Below, in pieces: positions 37,501-46,779 of a DNA stretch of 64,000 nt. The translations under genes were made by a program, and so were the position numbers. Source of the DNA: Opisthocomus hoazin (lineage: Eukaryota; Chordata; Aves; Opisthocomiformes; Opisthocomidae); NCBI RefSeq assembly GCF_030867145.1, contig NC_134415.1, positions 17,834,417 to 17,898,416 of the forward strand. The letters run 5' to 3'. The notes beneath the pieces were generated by a model. It was given only the letters and a program-made list of their open reading frames with translations, had not been told where the DNA came from and made no database searches. Position 1 is the first letter of the stretch; each line of letters opens with the position of its first letter.

Positions 37501-40500
37501 GTAAGGAGAAAACCAGAAAGAGGAGGGAGAAACCTCTGCCTTAAGCAAAGGGAGAGAGGATTCAGTATATCTAAACAATATTGTTATCTAAAGAGAACAA
37601 TACCAAAGCAGTTGTTAACAACCCAGGAAGGAACAGATTAGCTATTTAATGTTGGCAATGTTTTCAATGCTCGATCAGCCTGGTGTACTGAACACTAATG
37701 GGAAAAGCCATTTCCTTAGCTGGCCATTCGATGTTTCCCATTTCTTCTGAGTTCAAAGATTTGTGCTTGCATAGAAATTTACTTTCCTCATTAGAGAGAG
37801 GGAAGAGTAATATCCAGCTAAAATGGGAGCATGTACTCCATGAACAGCTAGCATGAGCAACAAACAACACCAGTGTCCTCCAGACAGAGGTGAAGCACTT
37901 GCTGTCGCCCTGCAGGCAGCTCCTGCCTGGTCTCTCATGCTCTTGCTTGGTACCCAGGAGATCCGTTTGCCTACCCGAGACCTTCTTTGAGTAAACAGCT
38001 GGCTAAAACCAGCAGGGCCATTTCTAGGTGTTAGAGATGTTCTCCTACTTGTTTATCCTTTTTTTGACTTCAAAACAAGCATCAAATGGGACAAGGGCAT
38101 TAGGCAGCAGGCCATTAGCTGGTAACAAGAACTAATGCTCACACTATTCCTTTAAACAAAGTCGTGGGTGTTTTAATTGTGTGTTTAATGCCAATCAGTA
38201 AAACACAAATTAACTGCCTGCCCCCTGCACCCTGTGCGGAGGAGAAGCCTGTTGTGTGGAAAGCAGATCAGCACTTCACCAGCTCCCAGAGCCGTAGGAC
38301 TCCTGACAAGCCGAAAGAAACCAGATGTGTGCCTACCCTCCGGCGTACCGCTGATGTCCGTGGGGGGCCCGGTGTTGACAGTGCGCTTGGGGTTCTGCGT
38401 CAGGGCGTTCTGCCGGGTCCAGTCAAAGTTGTCCATCTTGTCCTGCACGAAGCCACAGATCTTCTCGTCCTCAAAGCGGCAGGTGTTATCTGTGGGGAAG
38501 GGAAGGGGCTGGTCAGCTGTCGCTTTTCAAACCTCCTACCCAAGGCTGCCTGGCTGCTTGCTGCAAGTGTGACAGCACTGCTATGTCACCACTGCAGCTC
38601 TGTGTCAAGTCGCGGACAGACGGGCAGCCCCCAACATCAGGAGGAGGCTGAAAAGGAATATATACACGATTAGTAGGATTATGGAAGGGCTAGTCCAGGT
38701 TGATGGATGCAGTGATCTGATGAAACGGAAGAAGGCTATTAGGGCTAAAGAGAAAGAGAGATTCTGCTGGGAGGTCTGAGGGGACAAACGTAGAGGAGAG
38801 TGAAAAGAGCATTGAAGGAAAACAGACCACAAGGGCTTTTAAACCATAACAACCTGATGGCAGAATAATTTCTCCGAGAGAGGAAAAAGAGCCAGCAGAT
38901 GACCCCCCCCTTTGGGCTACATATTAAACTAAACTACGACACACATGAAAAAAATCAGCTGTGAAGAAGAGGTCAGGTCAGTGCTACAAAAGTGTCATTT
39001 AGCTAAAGTACATCCAATTTATACCAGCTAAAAGGCATATTTGATATTGCAGCTTATGCTGGTTCCCCTAACAAAATAAGTTATGTAGGTAAAAGATTTT
39101 TATGTAGGATCAACCACATGTGCAGTAGGGCTCGGTTTTATTACTACCAGAAGACAGTTGCACCCTGAAGCAATATTGCAAGGTGAAAAATTGTGTGCAT
39201 AGACATAACCCAATATGGACTTGCAGAGATTGGAAGGAATTGGACTTCACCAGGCTGAAGATGGTTCTTCATCTCTGACCTCTGTGGTAAAAAGGTAATT
39301 CTTGAGCCACAAAACCATAGGCCAATAAACCACTTTGCACTGCTGATACAGTAGAGAAGGATGGAGAAAACAGGGAGAAGAGAAAGAGAAAACAGGTCCA
39401 CGACCTGATGTGAAAATTGCTTTGTGTTCTGAAAGGTCTGTGGGCAGAAACTGGAGCTGGAGCATGGGCTGAGAGTGTGATCTCCAACCTCGTGAGCGGC
39501 ACAGACACAATAAGCACAGACCTTTTTACCTTATGTTTTCATATAAGAGCAAGGAGGTGTGCTATGAAACTGAAAGTCAAAGTACTTAAAAGCCATGAAA
39601 GAACACACACAGAAAGGTAAACAAGAGTCTTGCTAAGGGCTTAGGACATGCTAGAAACGTCACCCATGGCATGCTGGTGCGACATTCAGCTGTTTGGGGT
39701 TTACCCCCACACTGTTCCTGTTATCGTGCCCAGATGAAGAGAAGCCTAAATGCCTACTTGGGCTCCTGCACTCCTCTATTTTCAGTGGTGGTTTGCTCTG
39801 GTTCTTGGGCAGGAGGCTGCCCTAACATGAGTGACTATCAGGACGTGCATGAGAGAGCAGCGTCAGCAATCTATGGACTGGGTGCCAAGCATGGGATGGG
39901 CAAGGGAAGCTTTCTGCAGTGCCAGGGCCAAAAGCTCCAGACATGGTGCGTTGTGACAGTAGGAGCCTTACACACCTACCATGCACACCAAAATCTGCCT
40001 TCTTGTACCAGAGAGGAGAAACTACCCATGAAATGAACAGCATCTTGCCTCTGAGATGCTGCACCTCATGGTTCCTACCCTGCAGCTCAGGCCCTCTCAT
40101 GGGGTCTCCACACTGTTGTTCCCCCTTCTTGCCTGTGTCTCTCCAGCATCCCACCAAAGGAGTGAGAAAAGAGGAGGCAACCTCCTGCTGTGGCCTGCAG
40201 AAAAGTCTGGGCACCGTGCTGCAAACCAAGGGCTTGGTTCATGGACCAGGGCAGCTGGGTTTTCTGTAAACTCAGCAGTCAATGTGGCTCCTGCGAGCTG
40301 AGCACAGCCATTGGGAGCTCGCCTGGGCTGGCCACTTAACTGCTGATTAACCCTCTCTAAGTGCTTTCCGTTCAATCCGCTCATTTCTAATTAGCATCCT
40401 AATCCAAATTAGGCACTGCTCTGCAGTGCCGAGCACAGGGGGCCACATGGCAGCTGGAGCCGAAGGAGGAGGGAGGAGCGGAGGACTGGGCAGATGCCTG

Positions 40501-43500
40501 TGGGGTCTGAGGCAGGACACCTACGTGGGATGGGGGGGGACCTCTTTCATCCCCAGCACAAGGATATGGAGGGGGAAAACGATGAGAAAGCAGCTTCTAA
40601 ATTTCCTTCCCCAGCCCTCGTGGCTGAGAGAAGGGAATTTACGGCTGTACCAGACACCCACTGATCCTCAGAGGAGAGGCTGGAACCCACAAGCTTTCTG
40701 ATGTTGCTAGGTTGGTCTAACACCCCAGTTTCTCTCCATTGCACCAAAGACAAAGATTTGCGTGGCTCCAGCTCACAGGCTGCCAGCTGCAGTTAGAAGA
40801 CACAAGTTTTCTCTTACAATGGCATTACTCTACACAGCAGGATCCACTGTGATGGTCCTTTTGCAATCAAAGGGGCCAGGATGGTTTGCACCTCTAACCC
40901 TGTTGTCCACATGAACCTTTGGAGGAGAAAGGTGACATCTTTCTCCAGCACAAAATTCCCTTAACATACCACATCAGGTAGAAAGCAGAGCTGAAAGATG
41001 TAACACAGAGGTCAGCCAGGCAACTGATCGAGAGGGAGCAAACCCTTAGAGGATGAGGCACAGAAGCCAAATGAGAAGCTGATTAAGCAGAAAGCCCAAG
41101 CTCAGGTGGAGATCAGAACTATGCAAGACAAGAGGACTGAGGACAGTATTCCCAGCTTAGTGCCAAGGCCTTGTCGTGCCAGTTGATGAACTACTGTGCC
41201 TCATCTGTAAGAAGCCACACACACCCGTGGGAGGAGACTGCTCAGAGAAGGAGACTCAAAAGCCTCAAGAGAGCTTTTTAATGTCAAAACAGGGTCCTGT
41301 CCTGACTCCACCTTCTCCTCTCATTCAGATGCAGCTCCTTCCAGAAGGCAACACTTCTAGCAGAGAGCATCAAATAGAGCAGGGTCCTATGCACCACAGA
41401 CACCACAACATGATCAGGCTTATGTGCAACACCATTTGCTGCACAGGAATTTATAACTACAGCACATTGCCTTTGCTTAGCTTGGGATCTCAAGGCACAT
41501 TGCAGTAACTAATGAATAAGGCTTTTTAACATCTTTATGAGGTAGTGGTGCCTCTTTCTATACATCTCCTGCATTACACTGGGGAAACAGATGCACAGAA
41601 GTATAGAGTGACACATTTAAGATCACAGCAGGTAGTGCCAAAGCTGGAAACAGAACCCAAGGGCTCTGACTCCTGGTCCTTTGGTTTGAAACAAGCCACA
41701 GGAAGGCAAAGCTCTGGTGTTTCTCCAAGCTAGAAGTGGAGGTGCCTAGAATAACTAGATGTTCGGTGTGGTTTGGGACACTGCCAGCACATCACCTTTG
41801 GATGGTTATGAGCAAGGCTCACCAGGAGCAAGCTGACAGAATCAGCTGAAAAGCAAACCTTTAAATAACCTGCTGTATCTCAGAGGCCACAGCAGTGGTC
41901 TAACTGTTGACCTCAGCTGTGTGAAGCAAACCTGCTTGCAGACTCACATCATCTGCCAGGGATCCTGGCTCAGCACTGCGGCGCAAAGGAAGCTTCCCGT
42001 TTAAAAATTAAACAGTAGATTTAAATATTGAACACAGATGTTGTTCTCTGGATTGTCAGAGGCAAGGTGGAGGTGTTCCTCAAAGGCTGGAGTCAGTGCT
42101 GTCTTCACCAAACAGATTTCCTTGGCAGGCTTTGCAGTGGCGGCCGCTCAAAGTGCAGAGATGCTTGCTCCTGGTTATAGACACCTCCCTGCATTCCCAG
42201 GGGAGAGACCCTCTGCCATGGCTGTTAGCATTTGTTGTTGCTTTGCCTTCTTGAGAAACATAATGGAGGTTTTCATTTCAGGTCCTTAGGGGGAAGCCAT
42301 CCCTGGTCCTGAAATTCTGGCTGTCAGATGAATGCAAAAAATAATAGTCCTATTCTAGCTGCAGACTATGGGTGAATAGCAGATGGAGCACACTTGAATA
42401 AAATTGCCTTTGTCATTTAGCTGTGGTCTGATGACTGAAACTGGCTTGGAGCATAAGGGACCACGCTCTGAGCCTCAGCTCTGTTGCAGACCTGCTGCGT
42501 GACCCACAGGCTATCACTTTCTCTCTGGAGATCAGTTTCCCCATCTAGAAGATTAAGACAATGAAAACTGTATTGCAACTTCAAAGTACGTTGGGATCTA
42601 AGAAATAGCATTCAATAGCCTTTTCCATGGTAAGCTTCTAAAGCATTTATAACCAGTAATGGAAGAAAGCTTCACAATACTGTAACTGGTTGGGTCATAC
42701 TGGATTGCCATCTGCTTTAATATCTCCATCTGCGCCAAGGGGATAACACTATCCAGACAATCCTATCTGCCATCACGATACGAGGAATTGGTGGCAGTCA
42801 CCTTTCTTAACCTTTGCGTTACACACATTCCTGTGGAATGGACACAGACTTGAGGAATCCAGCTCTAAACATCTCATTCCCACATCTTCGTACTGGGGCA
42901 ACAAGCTCAGATTCCTCTAGACTATGAGGCATTGTCAGAGAAAGGACACACAAGCACTAGACAGTAAGCAATCAGCCAGGGCAATCTACAACAGCCAGCA
43001 TCTGGTACTGATCACCACCCACTGCACTTGTCCATGATCCCAAAACATTTTAGCACCACGTACAGCCAGACTGCGGATATACAAGAAATAGTGTTGCTGC
43101 TCTGGAAGGGCAAGATGCACTGGCCAAGAGAAAAAAAACCCAGAAATCCCATATGCTACTTAAGGCTGCAAAATGCTACATCTGCTAGAACCAGGGAAAC
43201 CAAACCATCCACTGCTGATGAGCTGGAATAGCTAGCGGGGCACCACTGCAGGGTTTGGGTTAGAAAGTGAAGGCCATATCCAAATGAAATTGCAGGGGAG
43301 AGGTAAGAAGGACAGAGCAGATTCCTCAGCACTGGAATTTAGTCATGACATTAAAATGATCAGTTATTCAAAAAGATCTTTAACGTAATATCTTAGAATT
43401 AAGATAATTCCAATACAATTTTTTAAAAGATAAATTCTGGTTTTTAGAACTAGATTAACTGATTTTGAAGGGTTACGGTCAGTCTTACTGCTAACCTCTA

Positions 43501-46500
43501 AATATCTGAAATCCCCAATGTCTTTTGTTCATTTCCTCTTCTTTTACTTTGCTTTTGCTTTATAGCCCCAGTACCTGGCTCTGTAATCATGCCACATGCA
43601 TGCCTGCCCCAATGTCATTAACATCTTATTAGGCTGAGAGAGAAAATGCGTGAAGAAATAATTGTATTAAGTGACTCTCAGAGTTTGTAAATTAATCACC
43701 ATTGTGCTTGCCCTTGGATCAGGCTGCCAGAGGCATTAATCATCTAATCTTTGCCTTTCACTCGAGAGCTCTCAATGTTTGCTCCCAGAATTTGGCTGGG
43801 CAGCCTAGCGTGAGCATACCTTTACAATCCTGTCCCAACCCTTTTCCTCCAGGGGTGGTGGCAGCAGGGAAAGTGGGAAAATAAGAGGGGGTAGCAGGGA
43901 TTTCCATGTTACTGGGATGAGAGTCTGGGAACTGAGCTGTGGCCCAGAGACAGAGCTGAGAGCCTTTGGGCTCGTGTTTCACTGGCAGCAGGGCTGAAAG
44001 GAAGGGGCATCTCTGAAAGCGAGTGTGCTGGGTGCAATTTCAGGCAGTCAGTCTCAAGGTGTGAACTCACAGCCAAGACCCTGATGATTGGCCCAGGGGT
44101 CCCCATGTCCATCACAGGCTGGGTACCTCGTATCAAGGAGGATCCCCAAGTGCTGGGTTTACTGCATGAAAACGCAAGTGTGGCTGAGTTATCCTCCACC
44201 ACAGGCAAATTTCATGTAGTCGTTCTGGTCTCAGTCAAGCTGCCAAAGCAACCCCAGGCGAACAGTCTGCAGGCTCAGTTTACAAAAAGACCCCCAAGAG
44301 ATTTACACCACTTGGACTGAAGTTGCTCTGGCTTTACCAGCGATTTATGGTAAAAGCAAGTGGCAAAAGGCCAGTTTTTGTCACATCCTCCTGCAGGCTG
44401 AGATGATTGCCTCCTCCAGTGAGTACTGAGGGACACATTCTGGAGTGGGTCTCTGGCAATACGTTCAGTGTTTCCCAGTGAGTCTTCTATGAAGAATGTT
44501 TAAAGAGGATCAGAAAGTGGGGAAAAGCAAACCAAAGGGAATCAGGAATCAGAGACACAAAATCCCTCTGACAAGCTACTGCTCTCAGGCAGAGTATAGT
44601 TCATCAAACCATCCTCAGAGTGTGAACTTGCAAGAGTGAATGCCTCGAGGCTGCCCTAACAAGCTAACCCCATATACTGCTTCCTGGCTGCTGTTTCCTA
44701 ATCCTGGCTTCTCCTTCTGACCGCTACCCTGCTGTGCAGCAGTAGCACTTGCTTATATAGACAGAGTAATAGATATAAAGACTGAATGCTGACTCAGCAA
44801 CCGGAAACGGAGAAAGAAACAGCTGCACGGAACCATCTGCTCCCCATAGACCACCAGCAAGTAGTCTGTCTATCTGCCCAAGATCTTTGCCTGGGCTTAT
44901 ATCCAACAACCGAAGCAAAGGGACTTTGTTTCATCCTCTGAAGATCACTCCACCACTACTTCGAGCATGCTAGAAATCCTCTTTTATGCTCAGTGGGCAC
45001 CATCATATCCTTCTTACAGGCCATCATTCTGAGACATTGTGCATTCTACTCTCAAAACCAATGGGAACTCTGGGTGCTCACTGAACATGGGCCTGCATCC
45101 TAGAAAGAATGACCAGAAGGTAAATAAGCAACTAAACAGCTATGACACTGGAAAGAAAGAAGAAAGGGACTGTGCTCAAGCAGTTTGCAAGAAGAACCAC
45201 ATCTGAGCTGGAGAATGCTCCATACCAGCCTGCAGAGATTTTAAGTGTCATCTTTCCTGGTCAGAAGAGAATAGGGGATATACATTCCTCAAAAACAGAT
45301 ATTTTGGGGAACATTTAACAACCTGCTTACTGGATGCAGATTGCTAGTGTTAGGGGGTGGGTGGGTTCAAGATAACGTCCTATCCAGTCACAGAGAAATC
45401 GGGGGTGAGTGGGAGGCGTATCTCTGGTGTGTCTCTCCTAACGTGTACTACATTCAAAACACAAATACAAAGGTCTCATTGCTTACCTGTTGGGTTGGGG
45501 TAGTTGATTGCTGGAAGAGGAAACAGAAAAACAAGTCAGAACAGCTAGTACTCCCTCAAATTGCAAATCACAGTCAAAGTCTGAAAAAATAAAAGGAACA
45601 CATCAGGAAAGGTCATAGATGCACAAATCTTTTAGCAGCATCCCTGTGAAACAGAAGTGCTCGGTGTCTGCCTTGGTGATGGAACAAGATGCTGACTCTT
45701 TGATCCAAACAGTAACAGACCTTATGAAATCTCCACCTAAGGCGTGATCCTAGGATTGTACAGGGGAACCTTTCTGGCAACCCAAGCATTTTCTTTCCGG
45801 AGTACCCACCAGGATAGCACCCACTTAGATACCAAAGCTTGGTATCTAAGAGGAACTTCAAAACAGTCTGGGACGCTGTGGAAGTTTGAGACAACAGGTA
45901 TGCTGGGGACACCAGAAACGCTGTCACTCCACGGGTCAAGAGGGTTGTGTGAAATCATGCACACATAGGGGGAGGAGGGTCTGTACTTTCTGCTGAAACA
46001 CAGGGTCCAAACTCCCGAGGGGAGTGAAGAAATCATAGGGATGTGGAAATGGGGGGAGATGTGAGCTGTTGGGGTGCTGGGGAGAGCAGCATGGTCAATA
46101 TATATCAATGGGGATATCTGGAATTCAGGGTACTGGACAGAGGAACAGGTTTACTAGTGACTAGTAAGGAAAGGAACTGTGTATTCAGCTCTGGGAAGAA
46201 CTGAAAGCCCATGACATCCTCTTACTTTTATGGGCATGGGGCTAATATGCAGTGTCCAGTGGCTGTCCTCTAAAATAGGCCACCGTGCTACAGGAGGCTG
46301 CAGCATGGCTTTACTGGGGTCTGGTGTTTTGGGGCTCTGCTGCCCACAGAGCAGAGAGTGCAAGTCAGAGCTCCTGAGTGAAGGATGAGTGGAGACTGGC
46401 CCTCAGAGGTCTCTACCCATTGCTCTGTATTGATGGCAATAGCCAAAATATGGCCAAACATGATAGCACTGTGCCATCAAAACTCCAAGAGTGGGGAGAT

Positions 46501-46779
46501 CCACCCAAGGGTCACAGGAGACAACATCCATGCATGCCCATGTCCCTAGGCCTGAGGCTCGGACCTGCTCTCGTAGCCAGGACCGAGGAGAAGACACCTA
46601 CGTTCCATGTACCGGATGATGCGGGTAGCCATATCCCCAGCCCCAAAGCTGGTGATGGGTGTCAGGCGAACTTCATAGCTCTGAGGCACTTTCAGGTTGG
46701 GCAAGATGTGCTCCAGCAGCAGGCCCTTCTCCATTTTCTGCACAGGAATGAAGGTTTGGATGGTGTTTCTCTGAGTCAG
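16474..46779 (-). CDS. MDGA1: MDGA1, C-terminal 273 residues, seven exons (5' partial)
   Basis: This is the 3' part of a gene for a GPI-anchored neuronal surface glycoprotein. Members of the family have a signal peptide, six Ig domains, one FNIII-like domain, one MAM domain and a GPI tail; they act in neuron migration and restrain neuroligin-neurexin synapse formation, mainly through the N-terminal Ig domains. Seven exons with GT-AG junctions and matching phases join to 822 nt ending in TGA. In the 273-residue segment, residues 1-59 are the FNIII second half, about 60-68 the linker, about 69-234 the MAM domain with Cys 71, 79, 151 and 234, and 245-273 the GPI signal. The segment [11 protein letters not shown] after the MAM core and the tail ending FFLYVLLR fit MDGA1 rather than MDGA2, whose post-MAM segment I remember as different. 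The paralogue call rests on remembered family sequence, not a search. About 680 N-terminal residues are missing compared with the roughly 955-residue human protein. Confidence 0.88.
16566..17894 (-). other. Last MDGA1 intron
   Basis: This 1.3 kb intron lies between the last MAM exon and the GPI exon. Its 3' end on the minus strand is strongly pyrimidine-rich. I see no repeat family or canonical AATAAA on the minus strand in it, so it does not obviously support intronic polyadenylation. Confidence 0.75.
17895..18003 (-). CDS. MDGA1: MDGA1 exon: end of MAM domain
   Basis: The exon is 109 nt, phase 0 to phase 1, between a cttgcag acceptor and a GTGAGA donor. It reads [19 protein letters not shown], then [12 protein letters not shown], giving the final MAM strands and the fourth conserved cysteine. 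The open frame continues 25 codons past the donor, so intron retention would give an alternative hydrophilic end. Confidence 0.93.
18007..18975 (-). other. MDGA1 intron (approximately 18004-18975)
   Basis: This intron of just under 1 kb separates the two last MAM exons. It is AT-rich in the middle (about 18230-18350). I see no repeat or gene in it. Confidence 0.75.
18976..19106 (-). CDS. MDGA1: MDGA1 exon: MAM beta-strand region
   Basis: The exon is 131 nt, starts in phase 1 after ttctctcttacag and ends in phase 0 at a GTAGGT donor. It reads [12 protein letters not shown], then [19 protein letters not shown] and ends GPFQ. The L-x-V-x-x-R and G-N-x-W-Q-x-A elements are hallmarks of MAM domains (meprin, neuropilin and receptor PTP families). 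Confidence 0.92.
19350..19755 (-). mobile_element. Degenerate CR1 LINE fragment
   Basis: In the plus sequence CATCCCATCCAACCTCC is followed by a TCAGCTTTTCCTAACGTCCA region, then a GAACAAGTCCAGCTG region and finally CCCCTCCAGTTGGACCTGC with GGGGAGCCCAGGACACG. This is the order of a CR1 3' half read backwards. It is heavily diverged and lacks the terminal short repeat. Confidence 0.75.
24330..24620. promoter_or_regulatory. Candidate conserved non-coding element
   Basis: An AT-rich block with ATGCTAATGAATAG (octamer/POU-like), TGAGTCATAATTTC (AP-1-like plus homeodomain core), TCTAATGATGC and ACATTAACATATGCAG (E-box CATATG). It lies deep in the 17.9 kb intron. Evidence is motif density only. 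Confidence 0.25.
30940..31035 (+). mobile_element. Old CR1-type 3' end
   Basis: The stretch GTTTGATTAGATGACGTATT and TGGTCCCATCTGGTC, ending ATCTTTAAATCTATGG, resembles the CR1 3' terminus (gattagatgac, ggtcccttc, ctatgattctatg) at high divergence. The following bases (about 31036-31095) contain TGAAGTC and GACTTCAACGGTCTTTGG in inverted arrangement, as in a common old amniote repeat. Confidence 0.45.
32158..32481 (-). mobile_element. CR1 LINE 3' fragment with expanded terminal repeat
   Basis: Reading the plus strand, TTCAGTTGGAAGGGATC and CATCTAGTCCAACTGC are followed by CAGTAAAGAAATATTTCC, then GTCCTGTCACTGG and AGAAGAGATC. This is the reverse of the CR1 3' end. The terminal short repeat has become a (TAGAA)n-like microsatellite of about 75 bp at 32160-32235. 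Confidence 0.92.
36235..36470. promoter_or_regulatory. Candidate conserved non-coding element (homeodomain-rich)
   Basis: It contains the palindrome GTTAATTAAC at 36241-36250, GTGATTAATAACCC, CAAATTAATGAAATTATAAT and GACGAATTAGCAATTGC. Several TAAT cores occur within 200 bp, next to ordinary mixed-GC sequence. This pattern is typical of developmental enhancers. It lies about 0.6 kb on the downstream side of the central MAM exon. Confidence 0.35.
37018..37152 (-). CDS. MDGA1: MDGA1 exon: central MAM domain
   Basis: The exon is 135 nt, phase 1 to phase 1, between a ttctgtag acceptor and a GTGAGT donor. It encodes [11 protein letters not shown], then [20 protein letters not shown] and MYGKHIG. 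This is the central MAM core with the third conserved cysteine and an N-I-T glycosylation sequon just before it. The much longer open frame around it is read-through into intron on both sides. It is followed by the 17.9 kb intron. Confidence 0.92.
37153..38336 (-). other. MDGA1 intron
   Basis: A 1.2 kb intron between the first and central MAM exons. I see nothing in it beyond splice signals. Confidence 0.8.
38337..38489 (-). CDS. MDGA1: MDGA1 exon: first part of MAM domain
   Basis: The exon is 153 nt, phase 1 to phase 1, between a ccttccccacag acceptor and a GTAGGC donor. It carries the start of the MAM domain: [14 protein letters not shown] with the first two conserved cysteines, then DNFDWTR and the [12 protein letters not shown] stretch typical of MAM domains. 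Third positions are GC-rich, unlike the flanking introns. Confidence 0.92.
40330..40430. promoter_or_regulatory. Candidate conserved non-coding element
   Basis: CTGATTAACC, TTTCTAATTAGCATCC, TCCTAATCC (an OTX/PITX-type TAATCC) and CCAAATTAGGC fall within about 80 bp. It is intronic. Evidence is motif clustering only. Confidence 0.3.
41480..41690 (+). mobile_element. MIR-like (CORE) SINE relic
   Basis: The order of blocks is MIR-like: TTTATGAGGTAGTGG, CTGGGGAAACAGATGCACAG, then TTAAGATCACAGCAGGTAGTG and CTGGAAACAGAACCCAAGG with CTGACTCCTGGTCC. These correspond to the atgaggta, gatgaggaaactgaggca, aggtcacacagctag and gaacccagg..tctgactcc blocks of MIR. Confidence 0.7.
42430..42640 (-). mobile_element. 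MIR-like (CORE) SINE relic
   Basis: Plus-strand blocks GACCTGCTGCGTGACCC, CTATCACTTTCTCTCTGG, ATCAGTTTCCCCATCTAG and TACGTTGGGATCTAAG match the reverse-orientation MIR order (ctgtgtgaccttgg, tcagtttcctcatctgt). It is about 0.75 kb from, and opposite to, the relic at 41480-41690. Confidence 0.6.
43540..43760. promoter_or_regulatory. Candidate conserved non-coding element
   Basis: Dense homeodomain-type cores: CTGTAATCATGCC, TGTCATTAACATC, GAAATAATTGTATTAAG, TGTAAATTAATCACC and GGCATTAATCATCTAATC. The block is flanked by less AT-rich intron. By appearance this is the strongest enhancer-like stretch in the 7 kb intron. Confidence 0.35.
45487..45510 (-). CDS. MDGA1: MDGA1 24-nt microexon in the FNIII-MAM linker
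   Basis: Only 24 nt lie between a pyrimidine-rich ttcctcttccag acceptor and a GTAAGC donor. With one borrowed base on each side it encodes P-INYPNPT-D, matching the linker just before the MAM domain in this family. Both ends are phase 1, so its inclusion or skipping leaves the frame intact; skipping would join C to AT and put a single His in its place. The exact fit of phase on both sides is the main evidence that it is real. Confidence 0.85.
45824..45850. repeat. Perfect inverted repeat, 12-bp arms, 3-bp spacer
   Basis: CTTAGATACCAA, spacer AGC, TTGGTATCTAAG. It lies about 314 nt upstream (in transcript sense) of the 24-nt microexon and could form a stable RNA hairpin in the pre-mRNA. Confidence 0.9.
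46151..46167. repeat. Short perfect inverted repeat
   Basis: TTACTAG, spacer TGA, CTAGTAA, in the same intron as the 12-bp inverted repeat. Confidence 0.85.
46602..46779 (-). CDS. MDGA1: MDGA1 exon: second half of FNIII-like domain
   Basis: The exon is 178 nt, starts in phase 0 after a tttctatgcag acceptor and ends in phase 1 at a GTAGGT donor. It reads [10 protein letters not shown] at its start and contains [20 protein letters not shown], the usual FNIII F-G strand pattern, with the SYEVRL core. It ends RYME plus one base (C) that joins the next exon to make Pro. The phase-0 start means the missing upstream exon must end on a complete codon; I did not find that exon in the window. Confidence 0.88.

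Larger units (their letters stand above)
38490..45486 (-). other. 7.0 kb MDGA1 intron after the microexon
   Basis: This intron separates the 24-nt microexon from the first MAM exon. It holds two MIR-like SINE relics in opposite orientation (about 41480-41690 and 42430-42640) and AT-rich, homeodomain-motif-rich blocks at about 40330-40430 and 43540-43760. I see no coding exon in the remainder. Confidence 0.75.
45511..46601 (-). other. MDGA1 intron before the microexon
   Basis: A 1.1 kb intron between the FNIII exon and the microexon. It contains two perfect short inverted repeats (45824-45850 and 46151-46167), described separately. Confidence 0.8.

Noticed and set aside
16474..46779. Assignment of the gene to the paralogue MDGA2
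   Set aside because: The post-MAM segment (LKKGDCPRK) and the tail with PGSG and a C-terminal Arg fit MDGA1; the MDGA2 end as I know it differs. A protein search would settle it.
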